From assembly GCF_004102725.1 (NCBI RefSeq), contig NZ_LHQS01000001.1:415327-479326 (forward strand): a stretch of 64,000 nt of DNA, read 5' to 3'. Below are positions 1 to 11,392 of this stretch, one piece after another (the first letter of the stretch is position 1; every line of letters begins with the position of its first letter). Position numbers and translations under genes: made by a program. The notes beneath the pieces were generated by a model. The model saw only the letters and a list, made by a program, of their open reading frames with translations. It was not told the DNA's origin and did no database searches. This DNA is from Methanoculleus taiwanensis. Its GTDB lineage: Archaea; Halobacteriota; Methanomicrobia; Methanomicrobiales; Methanoculleaceae.

Positions 1-68
1 TCCGTGAGAGCCGGACTGCGGGCAGAGCGGAGTCGTACCGTCTCGTTGTGAAGAGACCGAAGAAATAA
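1..68 (+). CDS. rpoH: RNA polymerase subunit H, C-terminal end (partial)
   Basis: The third frame reads RESRTAGRAESYRLVVKRPKK and stops with TAA at 66-68. This matches the usual C-terminus of archaeal RpoH (Rpb5-like), where an R-x-S-x-T-A-G segment is followed by a Y-R-x-V-V strand. RpoH sits at the jaw of RNA polymerase and contacts downstream DNA. It lies directly ahead of rpoB'', the standard euryarchaeal order. The start of the gene and the operon promoter are outside the window. Confidence 0.85.
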   Translation, partial: RESRTAGRAESYRLVVKRPKK

Positions 69-109
69 ATCCTGGCCGGGAGCTGATTCATCTGATAGAC
101 AGAAGTGTA

Positions 110-1651
110 TTGTCTAGAGCTTATTTTTCGCGGGAACACGTAGCAAGACATCAACTGGATTCTTATAATAATTTTCTCCTGCACAATCTTCAGAAAGTTG
201 TGGACGAGCAGCGCGTCATTGAGACCGACATCGAGACGCGTGGAAAGGGGAGAGAAGCTGTATGGGTCGAACTCGGGACGATCGAGGTGAAAAAGCCGCT
301 CGTCCGGGAGGCGGACGGTTCGCAGTCCGAGCTCTTCCCGAGTGAAGCGCGCCTCCGAAACCTCACGTATGCCGCACCTATCCAGCTCGATATGACGCTT
401 GTCCAGGGTGACGAGCGTCAGGAAGGGATCGTAACCACCATCGGCCAGCTGCCGGTGATGATCGGTTCTGCCGCCTGCAACCTCCATGGAATGACCGACG
501 ACGAGCGGACCGAGCAGGGTGAAGACCCGCTCGACCCGGGTGGCTACTTCATCGTCAACGGTACAGAACGGGTCCTGATGACGCTCGAGGACCTCGCATC
601 CAACAAGATCATGACCGAGTTCACCGAGCGCTACAACGAGCGGATCTACGTTGCCAAGGTATTCTCGCAGTACCGGGGTTACCGCGCGCTCGTTATCGTG
701 GAGCGGAACCGCAAAAACCTGCTTGAGGTCTCCTTCCCCTCGGTAGCCGGTCACCTGCGGTTCATCGATCTGATGCGGGCGCTCGGCCTTCCCGGCGACC
801 ACGACATCGTCGAGGCCGTCTCTACGGACGAGGAGATCCTTACGTTCATGATGCAGAACCTGGAAGAGAGCGACTGCGATACCGTCGAGGAGGGCGTCAT
901 GTACGTCGGCAAGAAACTTGCTCCGAACCAGACGCGCGATTACCAGCGGAAACGTGCGGAGTTTGTCCTTGACAACTACCTGCTGCCGCACCTCAACTAT
1001 CTGATGCCGATCGGCCTCAAAGAGGAGGATCCCGGCTACCGACAGACGGTTGAAGAGGTCAGGCTCGCAAAGGCGCACTTCCTCGGCCGTATGGCAGAGG
1101 CCTGCTTCGATCTCGTCCTCGACCGGCGGCGCATCGACGATAAGGATCACTACTCGAACAAGCGCTTAAAACTCGCCGGCGACCTTATGGAAGACCTTTT
1201 CCGTATCTCGCTAAACCGCCTCACGAGGGATGTCAAGTACCAGCTCGAGCGCGCCAGCATGCGGCACCGCGACCTCTCCATAAGCACCGCGGTCCGCGCC
1301 GACGTCCTTACCGAGCGCCTGCTCCACCCGCTCGCCACCGGTAACTGGGTGGGCGGCAGGACGGGTGTCTCGCAGCTCCTCGACCGTGTCGATCACATGG
1401 CCGTGCTCTCGCACCTGCGCCGTGTAATCTCTCCCCTCTCCCGTTCGCAGCCTCACTTCGAGGCGCGTGATCTGCACCCCACCCAGTGGGGGCGTATCTG
1501 TCCGAGCGAGACACCGGAGGGTCCGAACTGTGGTCTCGTAAAGAACTTCGCCCAGATGGTCGAGATCAGCAAGGGCGTTCTGGATGAAGAGGAAGTGAAG
1601 AATATTCTGTTTGATTCGGGTGTCATCGCCCTCCGGAGGGAGACCATATGA
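110..1651 (+). CDS. rpoB2: DNA-directed RNA polymerase subunit B''
   Basis: This is the N-terminal half of the split archaeal beta subunit (513 aa): protrusion, lobe and fork regions, recognisable from [20 protein letters not shown] at the start and [20 protein letters not shown] near the end (fork and rifampicin-site region). Methanogens commonly split RpoB into B'' and B'. The stop overlaps the ATG of rpoB' (ATGA), so the halves are probably translationally coupled. The start is uncertain: the first standard codon is TTG at 110, but the frame stays open upstream through LIDRSV from a CTG at 92, and the only good ribosome-binding match (GGGAG, 78-82) suits that CTG better. Confidence 0.95.
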   Translation: MSRAYFSREHVARHQLDSYNNFLLHNLQKVVDEQRVIETDIETRGKGREAVWVELGTIEVKKPLVREADGSQSELFPSEARLRNLTYAAPIQLDMTLVQGDERQEGIVTTIGQLPVMIGSAACNLHGMTDDERTEQGEDPLDPGGYFIVNGTERVLMTLEDLASNKIMTEFTERYNERIYVAKVFSQYRGYRALVIVERNRKNLLEVSFPSVAGHLRFIDLMRALGLPGDHDIVEAVSTDEEILTFMMQNLEESDCDTVEEGVMYVGKKLAPNQTRDYQRKRAEFVLDNYLLPHLNYLMPIGLKEEDPGYRQTVEEVRLAKAHFLGRMAEACFDLVLDRRRIDDKDHYSNKRLKLAGDLMEDLFRISLNRLTRDVKYQLERASMRHRDLSISTAVRADVLTERLLHPLATGNWVGGRTGVSQLLDRVDHMAVLSHLRRVISPLSRSQPHFEARDLHPTQWGRICPSETPEGPNCGLVKNFAQMVEISKGVLDEEEVKNILFDSGVIALRRETI

Positions 1652-3462
1652 AGATGTCACGTGTCTTCGTCGACGGCGCACTCATCGGCCTCGTGGAAGA
1701 CCCGGTTGCCCTCGTTGCGAACATCAGGCGCATGCGCAGGCGCGGTGAGGTCTCGACGGAGATCAACGTCTCGTATAAAGAGTTCAATAACGACGTCATC
1801 GTTCACACCGACCGCGGACGGGCTCGCCGCCCGCTGATCGTCGTCGAGAACGGCAAGACGCAGGTCGCCCCCGAAGATATCGAGCGGCTTCGGGCCGGCG
1901 AGATAGACTTCAACGACTTTGTGAGGAGAGGCGTCATCGAGTTCATCGATGCCGAGGAGGAGGAAGACCTCTTCATCGCCATCACCGAGGATGTCCTCAC
2001 TCCCGAGCATACGCACCTTGAGATCGATCCTGCGCTGATCCTCGGTATCGGTGCGGCTCACGTCCCGTTCCCCGAGCACAACGCCAGTCCGCGTGTCACC
2101 ATGGGTGCCGGAATGGTCAAGCAGGCGCTTGGGTTTGCCGCCGCGAACATGAAGCTCCGGCCCGACACCCGTGGCCACATGCTCCACTACGTCCAAAAGC
2201 CCCTCACCTACACGCAGACCTCCGATGTCATCGGTTCCGATGACCGGCCTGCCGGTCAGAACTTCGTCGTGGCGATCATCAGCTACGAGGGGTTCAACAT
2301 TGAGGATGCGCTCATCATCAACAAGGCCTCGATCGATCGGGGCGTCGGGAGGTCTCACTTCTTCCGCACCTACGACGGCGAAGAGCGCAGGTACCCTGGC
2401 GGACAAGTCGACCGGATCGAGATCCCCGACGAAGAGGTCTCGGGTGCGCATGGTACCGAGTACTATGCAAACCTCGACGACGACGGCGTCATCAGCCCCG
2501 AGACGGTGGTCCGGGAGAAGGACGTCATCATCGGAAAGACCTCGCCGCCGAGGTTCCTCGAAGAGCCGACGAGTGAACTGATCGCCGTTGAAAAGCGGCG
2601 GGATACTTCAGTCACGATGCGGAGCAACGAGCACGGTATCGTCGACACCGTCATCATCACCGAGGGTGAGAACAGTTCGCGTCTCGTGAAGGTGCGCACG
2701 CGGGATCTCCGTGTTCCCGAGGTGGGCGACAAGTTCGCATCGAGGCACGGGCAGAAGGGTGTCATCGGGCTCATCCAGCCTCAGGAGGATATGCCCTTCA
2801 CCGAGTCCGGGATGACGCCCGACCTCGTCATCAACCCCCACGCCGTCCCGAGCCGTATGACGATCGGGCACATGCTCGAGATGCTCGGCGGCAAGGTCGG
2901 CAGCCTTGAAGGGCACCGGATCAACGCGACGGCGTTCCGCGGCGAGCGGGAAGCGGCGATGCGGAGCTCCCTCAAGGAACTCGGCTTTTCCCACACCGGG
3001 CGCGAAGTGATGTACGACGGTATCACCGGCCGGCGGTTTGCCGCCGATATCTACATCGGCGTTATCTACTACCAGAAACTCTACCACATGGTCTCGAGTA
3101 AGATGCACGCCCGTTCGCGCGGTCCGGTGCAGGTGCTCACCCGCCAGCCGACCGAGGGTCGTGCCCGTGAAGGAGGTCTTCGGTTCGGTGAGATGGAGCG
3201 TGACGTCATGATTGGTCACGGTGCTGCGATGGCGCTTAAAGAGCGTCTCCTTGACGAGTCCGATAAGGTCTCGGAGTGGGTCTGCGCCAAGTGCGGTATG
3301 GTGGCGATGCTTGATCGGAAGCGCAAGATAACCCGCTGCCTTGCCTGCGGTGGCGAGACCGACATCTATCCGGTCGAGATGAGCTATGCGTTCAAGCTGC
3401 TGCTTGACGAGATGAAGAGTATGGGCATTGCTCCCCGCCTGCGGCTCGAAGATATGGTATAA
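1648..3462 (+). CDS. rpoB1: DNA-directed RNA polymerase subunit B'
   Basis: This is the C-terminal half of the split beta subunit (604 aa), carrying the hybrid-binding region, wall, anchor and clamp. Visible landmarks are [18 protein letters not shown] (active-site region), [20 protein letters not shown] and a zinc site near the end with Cys at about 546, 549, 564 and 567 (CAKCG and CLACG). It starts with ATG inside the stop of rpoB'' and ends 17 nt before rpoA'. It forms the catalytic core together with B'', A' and A''. Confidence 0.97.
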   Translation: MKMSRVFVDGALIGLVEDPVALVANIRRMRRRGEVSTEINVSYKEFNNDVIVHTDRGRARRPLIVVENGKTQVAPEDIERLRAGEIDFNDFVRRGVIEFIDAEEEEDLFIAITEDVLTPEHTHLEIDPALILGIGAAHVPFPEHNASPRVTMGAGMVKQALGFAAANMKLRPDTRGHMLHYVQKPLTYTQTSDVIGSDDRPAGQNFVVAIISYEGFNIEDALIINKASIDRGVGRSHFFRTYDGEERRYPGGQVDRIEIPDEEVSGAHGTEYYANLDDDGVISPETVVREKDVIIGKTSPPRFLEEPTSELIAVEKRRDTSVTMRSNEHGIVDTVIITEGENSSRLVKVRTRDLRVPEVGDKFASRHGQKGVIGLIQPQEDMPFTESGMTPDLVINPHAVPSRMTIGHMLEMLGGKVGSLEGHRINATAFRGEREAAMRSSLKELGFSHTGREVMYDGITGRRFAADIYIGVIYYQKLYHMVSSKMHARSRGPVQVLTRQPTEGRAREGGLRFGEMERDVMIGHGAAMALKERLLDESDKVSEWVCAKCGMVAMLDRKRKITRCLACGGETDIYPVEMSYAFKLLLDEMKSMGIAPRLRLEDMV

Positions 3463-3479
3463 CGGGGGCGAACTACAGT

Positions 3480-7288
<3,809 letters not shown>

Positions 7289-7305
7289 AACGAGGAGAAT
7301 CGTAA

Positions 7306-7596
7306 ATGGACTTTAATACTTCATTGCGCAAAGCTGTCAAAACAGGAAATGTGCTCCTTGGTCAGAACAAGACCAAAGACTGCATCCAGGAAGGCAAGGC
7401 CAAGCTTGTTGTCGTGGCCGAAAACTGCCCTGGAAACTTTAAAACCTTCATCAACGAACAGGATGAAACCCCCGTCTATGTCTATAGCGGGTCAAGCGTT
7501 CAACTCGGTAAAGCATGTGGTATGCCCTTTGTCGTCAGCGCGCTCGCAGTCATCGAGCCGGGAGAATCCGACATCCTGAATATCAAGAGAGTGTGA
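7306..7596 (+). CDS. rpl30e: Large ribosomal subunit protein eL30 (L30e)
   Basis: A 96-residue protein of normal L30e length and fold signature: MDFNTSLRKAVKTGNVLLGQ at the start, KLVVVAENCPGNFKT for the first strand and loop, and GKACGMPFVVSALAV near the C-terminus. L30e belongs to the L7Ae/L30e RNA-binding superfamily and is part of the large ribosomal subunit. Its place between rpoA'' and nusA is the conserved archaeal order. The ATG follows GGAG (ACGAGGAGAATCGTAA upstream). The stop is one base before the nusA start. Confidence 0.95.
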   Translation: MDFNTSLRKAVKTGNVLLGQNKTKDCIQEGKAKLVVVAENCPGNFKTFINEQDETPVYVYSGSSVQLGKACGMPFVVSALAVIEPGESDILNIKRV

Positions 7597-7597
7597 C

Positions 7598-8050
7598 ATG
7601 GCACAGGTTGTACTGACTGAAGAGTGCATGCGTCTCATCTCACAGTTCGAGAGCCTCACCGGAGCGGGGAGCCGTGACTGTATTGTGGACGACCGCAACG
7701 AACGCATCATCTTTGTGATCAACCCCGGTGATATGGGTCTTGCTATCGGAAAGAGCGGTGCGAGCATCAAGAAAGCCTCCGAAGCGATGGGGAAGCGGAT
7801 CGAGGTTGTCGAGTACGCAAGCGATCCCGGACAGTTCCTGAAGAACTGCTTCCTCCCTGCGCAGGTTACCGGCATTGATTTCGACGAGGGCGATGAGGAC
7901 GGCGAGTGCATCGCCATCGTCGATGTAAGGGATGAAGACCGTGGTCTTGCCATCGGCAAGGCCGGGAAGAATATCTTCAAGGCGAAGATTCTTGCCCAGC
8001 GGCAGCATGACATCGGTGATGTGCAGCTCGCCCAGAACGGCGATTCCTGA
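7598..8050 (+). CDS. nusA: NusA-like KH-domain transcription termination factor
   Basis: A 150-residue protein with two KH-type RNA-binding modules: NPGDMGLAIGKSGASIKKAS (first GxxG-type loop, about residues 46-65) and VRDEDRGLAIGKAGKNIFKA (second, about residues 108-127). Archaeal NusA has only the KH part of the bacterial protein, and this length is typical. It ends the rpo-L30e operon. A T-run follows 11 nt after the stop. Confidence 0.95.
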   Translation: MAQVVLTEECMRLISQFESLTGAGSRDCIVDDRNERIIFVINPGDMGLAIGKSGASIKKASEAMGKRIEVVEYASDPGQFLKNCFLPAQVTGIDFDEGDEDGECIAIVDVRDEDRGLAIGKAGKNIFKAKILAQRQHDIGDVQLAQNGDS

Positions 8051-8060
8051 TCTTATCATC

Positions 8061-8067
8061 TTTTTTT
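8061..8067 (+). terminator. T-run terminator after nusA
   Basis: Seven consecutive T follow the nusA stop within a pyrimidine-rich stretch (TTTTTTTCTCTG). Archaeal transcription commonly terminates at oligo-T without a hairpin. The gene that follows has its own promoter, so this probably ends the RNA polymerase operon. Confidence 0.6.
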
Positions 8068-8177
8068 CTCTGTTGGCTTCCACCCAATGGAGGCGCCTGT
8101 TTTCTGACAGACCGATAGGTTCCGGGGCGGGGTTATCTTCCCCTGGTAGTATATTCCGGATCGTATACTGGGTAAAT

Positions 8178-8216
8178 TATTTATATCTTGATATGCTTCA
8201 TCTGCATTCGATGCAG
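8178..8216 (+). promoter_or_regulatory. TATA box and leader hairpin of the surface-protein gene
   Basis: TTATTTATAT at 8178-8187 fits an archaeal TATA box and would start transcription near 8208. This leaves a leader of about 85 nt before the ATG at 8295. A hairpin with a 6-bp perfect stem (CTGCAT/ATGCAG, loop TCG, 8202-8216) falls at the predicted start of the RNA. The function of the hairpin is not known. Confidence 0.45.
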
Positions 8217-8294
8217 GCAGGGAGTGCATCTGGTATTTCATCTGTTCTCCGGGAGTAGTTCCACCGTTTCACTGAAGCACCCTGCCGATCGGAT

Positions 8295-10226
8295 ATGGGA
8301 TTGCATATGCTCAAACTGTTTGCGGTACTATCGGCATTTCTTGTGATATCCGGGATGACGGTCGCCCTGGGTGAGACCTTGCCGGCAGAAGAAGCGGGGA
8401 TATGCCCGCTCTCCGGTGCCGTCGGCGTTCTTTGCCTGCACCTTCCTTCCTGCATGGTTCTGCAGGCAACTTCCCTTTTGACCGATGCCCTCACGGCGAC
8501 TGATGATGACGATCTGGCTGAGAAGGATGCTGAAGATGGCGGTGATGACGGAGAAGACGAAGATGACGAAGACAACGAGGACGACACAGGGGATTGGGAT
8601 GATGAAGATACCGGTATCGGGCGTGACGTTCCCCGGTCGCCCGGGCGTTCCGATGAGATCCATGCACGAAAGCCGCAGAAGCCGGAGCAGGACACACCTC
8701 CACCGACCGAGTGGCCGACGCCGGAATCCACTCCTTCTCAGGATCCGTCTCCTTCCGCGACGCCGACCCCGGAGCCCACGGCTTCTGTACCCGTCACAGA
8801 GCCTTCCCTCCCTCCGACGACTACGGCAACCCCGGATACGCCGCTGACGCAGCCTCCCACGACAACGCTCCCGACGCAGACTCCGACGGAGAGGCCGACG
8901 ATGGAACCTACTGAAGCAGCGACGACGGTTCCGATGATTACGCCGACAGAAACCCCTACAGCGACCCCTACAGCGACCCCTACAGCGACCCCTACAGCGA
9001 CCCCTACAGCGACCCCTACAGCGACCCCGACAAAGACTCCCGCTCCTCCGGTGGACACACCGACGGAAGCAGCCACCACGCCTGCAACGACTGTTCCGAC
9101 GACAAAACCGACGGAGACGTTCACCCCGGCTCCTACGAGCACTCCGGGAGAAGAGATGACACCGACAGATATTCCTACGCCTCTCCCGGAAGGGACACCC
9201 GATCCGGAGGCCGTCGTTGGTGATGTCCCGGAGCCGGTTCAGTCGTCGTCCGGCGGGGGCGGTTCCATTGTCCGGAGTTCGCAGCCTTCTCTCACCGCAA
9301 CACCGGGCACGCCCTCCGGTCAGCACCCCGCGGTCAGGGATGTGCCTGATCTTGCGACGCCTGCCCCGACTCTGGTCACCCGGCCGGGAGCAGATCAGGA
9401 TCTCCTCCGCATCACGGGCATCGGGATCTACGAGTCGAATACGCCGGATACGGTGGCAATAACCGCCAACGGCACGAAGGTGGGATATCTTGCCCGTCTA
9501 ATCGACGACGCTATGAGGGCTCCGGGGCATCAGCCGCGGGTGGCGTTTGAAGAGAGGACGTTCACCGTATCGGTGACGCTCGAGGCGAGGAACGTATCGT
9601 TCTCGGAGAGTACCCCGGTATACGTTGTCCTTATCCCCCCGGCGGAAGAGACCGGGATCTATCGGATAACCCGGACAGCAGCACCCGGGATTCTCGCGGC
9701 GGGCGAACGGAACGCCTGGCGTTTCTCTGTCACACCGCTCTCCGCGAGGCTGACGCTTGAGAACCTGACGTCTACCGAGACGGCGGGGATCACCAACCTG
9801 ACCGGATACCCCGATCTCTTCACTTTCCGGGTAGTTGCTTTTACCGATGCATACGACGGTGTCGCGACCGCCGTATCTGATCCGGTCATCTCAGTCAGGC
9901 CGGCGGCGGCAGGTGCCGCGACCGTTCTCCTTCCTGACTACTACAGCCAGATGGAGGTCGGGACGACCCCGGTACTACAGGCATCCGAGACGCTGAACGC
10001 GGCCTGGCTGCGGGGGGTTGGTGAAGACGAGATACTGAACGTATCAGGTACGCGCCTTGCCGTGATACAAAGCCTCGGAAGAGAAGATCTGGAGTCCATC
10101 TATCTCGCTGAGTCGCCCGCACCGGCGATCCGGGAGGTCGGTATATCGCCCTTCGACACCATCGTTGCCGCTCTTGCAGGCACGGTGGCGTGGCTCCAGA
10201 GCACCTTCCACGCTCTCTTTGGCTGA
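8295..10226 (+). CDS. Secreted Pro/Thr-rich surface protein with acidic segment
   Basis: A 643-residue protein not assigned to a named family. In order: a signal-peptide-like start (MLKLFAVLSAFLVISGMTVA; the ATG at 8310 is an alternative start), a Cys-containing hydrophobic stretch near residues 36-55, and a very acidic segment at about residues 70-110. Then follows a Thr/Pro-rich linker at about residues 130-310 including six TPTA units, a Ser/Gly tract, and a beta-rich folded region from about 370 to the end (ITGIGIYESNTPDTVAITAN). The C-terminus is hydrophobic or amphipathic (TIVAALAGTVAWLQSTFHAL). The composition suggests an extended, probably O-glycosylated stalk outside the cell. It sits where rps12 is normally found and is convergent with the DUF1786 gene. 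Confidence 0.75.
   Translation: MGLHMLKLFAVLSAFLVISGMTVALGETLPAEEAGICPLSGAVGVLCLHLPSCMVLQATSLLTDALTATDDDDLAEKDAEDGGDDGEDEDDEDNEDDTGDWDDEDTGIGRDVPRSPGRSDEIHARKPQKPEQDTPPPTEWPTPESTPSQDPSPSATPTPEPTASVPVTEPSLPPTTTATPDTPLTQPPTTTLPTQTPTERPTMEPTEAATTVPMITPTETPTATPTATPTATPTATPTATPTATPTKTPAPPVDTPTEAATTPATTVPTTKPTETFTPAPTSTPGEEMTPTDIPTPLPEGTPDPEAVVGDVPEPVQSSSGGGGSIVRSSQPSLTATPGTPSGQHPAVRDVPDLATPAPTLVTRPGADQDLLRITGIGIYESNTPDTVAITANGTKVGYLARLIDDAMRAPGHQPRVAFEERTFTVSVTLEARNVSFSESTPVYVVLIPPAEETGIYRITRTAAPGILAAGERNAWRFSVTPLSARLTLENLTSTETAGITNLTGYPDLFTFRVVAFTDAYDGVATAVSDPVISVRPAAAGAATVLLPDYYSQMEVGTTPVLQASETLNAAWLRGVGEDEILNVSGTRLAVIQSLGREDLESIYLAESPAPAIREVGISPFDTIVAALAGTVAWLQSTFHALFG
8952..9023 (+). repeat. 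Six perfect 12-bp tandem repeats encoding (TPTA)6
   Basis: The unit ACCCCTACAGCG is repeated six times without a mismatch and stays in frame, giving Thr-Pro-Thr-Ala six times. A seventh, diverged unit (TPTK) follows. Exact identity at the DNA level, including third codon positions, points to recent expansion by slippage or recombination inside the linker of the surface protein. Confidence 0.95.
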
Positions 10227-10252
10227 ATGCGGGGATGCCGGTATACCCGGCT

Positions 10253-11287
10253 TCACCCGGTTCTGAAGAGTTCCCAGACTTTCAGGAGCCCGAAACATCC
10301 GGTCAGCATCATGTCTCCGTAGGGTGCGGCCTGGTAGGCATCCGGGAGGAGGCGCTGGCGGTTCGGGCCGGTAGCGGCGATTATATCGGTGAGGAGCGGT
10401 TCTCTGACTGCTGCTCCGTGCCCGCCGTCCTCGAATATCTCTTCATTCGTCAGGAGGCCGTTCGCCAGCCTCCATAGGTAGTGCTGCAGTTTATGCGGGT
10501 CGAGTGATGCGGTGTGGTGCTCGAAGAAGCCGTAGATCTCATCGCCCTTCAGGGTGCAGCAGAGGGTGTGGCCGTTGCCGACGTTCACCAGGATGATGCC
10601 CTCGTCGTCTGCCCGGGCACGCACCCACGGGTCCTCGAGTGCTCCGATCAGGGCGACAGGGCCGGTATCGGTCACAAGGGCTCCCGGCACCTGTCTCCGG
10701 ATCGCCGCCATTCTGGTCATATCGGGCGACGGTGTTTCCTCAACGAGGGAGGAGAGCCGCCAGCCGCCTGCGTCGAGCCGTTCACGGAGCAGCTCGAACC
10801 GTCGAAGCCGGTTGCTCCGGTGCGGCGAGTAGCCGTGGTCCTGGACGGCCACCGCGAGCCTTTCCGGGTACGTCACTGCAAACATCCCGAACGTCGCCCG
10901 GAGTTCTTCTGCCATGTAGTCGGTCAAAGATATCGGAACGGCGTCGGAGGGACGGCTGTGAACAATCCGGACGCCGAGCGATCTGACACGGGCAGGATCG
11001 TCGTAGATGGTCGCCGCCGCCTCGGGGGTTGCGTAGACGGCAAGCCCTGCCGCGAGGTGCTCGCACACCGCCGCCACGTTCGCTCCGCCGCCCATCAGGT
11101 GTCCCTCGAGGAAAACCGCTTCTCCGCGACGACGTGCCTGCCGGATCGCCTCCGCGACCACGACGGTCGGGGACGGGAGCACGAGTTTGATGCTGTTTTC
11201 TAGGGGTTGACCGGGCTCGTATACCAGAATGTCCTGTGTGCCCCTGCCGATGTCGATGGCAAGGAGGGGAGTATCGATCTCGTTCAT
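10253..11287 (-). CDS. DUF1786 family protein, ASKHA-like ATPase fold
   Basis: About 344 residues. The N-terminus (LLAIDIGRGTQDILVY) looks like a phosphate-1 loop of the actin/hexokinase superfamily. A second glycine-rich motif is GIILVNVGNGHTLC in the C-terminal third. This matches my memory of the DUF1786 family of methanogens, whose Pfam label mentions a pyruvate formate-lyase activating enzyme. No radical-SAM CxxxCxxC motif is present, so that label is not supported here. Several in-frame starts exist (GTG or ATG between 11287 and 11311); the ATG at 11287 leaves the usual short lead before the beta strand. It lies about 105 nt downstream of nrdD on the same strand and may be co-transcribed. 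Confidence 0.75.
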   Translation of the reverse strand: MNEIDTPLLAIDIGRGTQDILVYEPGQPLENSIKLVLPSPTVVVAEAIRQARRRGEAVFLEGHLMGGGANVAAVCEHLAAGLAVYATPEAAATIYDDPARVRSLGVRIVHSRPSDAVPISLTDYMAEELRATFGMFAVTYPERLAVAVQDHGYSPHRSNRLRRFELLRERLDAGGWRLSSLVEETPSPDMTRMAAIRRQVPGALVTDTGPVALIGALEDPWVRARADDEGIILVNVGNGHTLCCTLKGDEIYGFFEHHTASLDPHKLQHYLWRLANGLLTNEEIFEDGGHGAAVREPLLTDIIAATGPNRQRLLPDAYQAAPYGDMMLTGCFGLLKVWELFRTG

Positions 11288-11392
11288 GGTCTTCATCCGC
11301 ATCCCCGGCACTGCTGCCCGCTCCTGCCGGGGTGATACTCATCCTCGTCCGGCCTGCCAGAAGAACCTATCGAAAAAAGTGCGGTGGTGGTG

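Noticed and set aside
8952-9023. Tandem 12-bp repeats as a CRISPR array or origin iterons
   Set aside because: There are no spacers, and the units are in frame inside a coding sequence.
8328-9326. Arg/Cys-rich frame opposite the surface protein, and a Val/Gly repeat frame at 8738-9142
   Set aside because: Both mirror the Thr/Pro repeats of the plus-strand gene, which has a signal peptide, promoter and folded domain.
10253-11287. Pyruvate formate-lyase activating enzyme label for the DUF1786 gene
   Set aside because: No CxxxCxxC radical SAM motif; the visible motifs fit an ASKHA-type ATP-binding fold.
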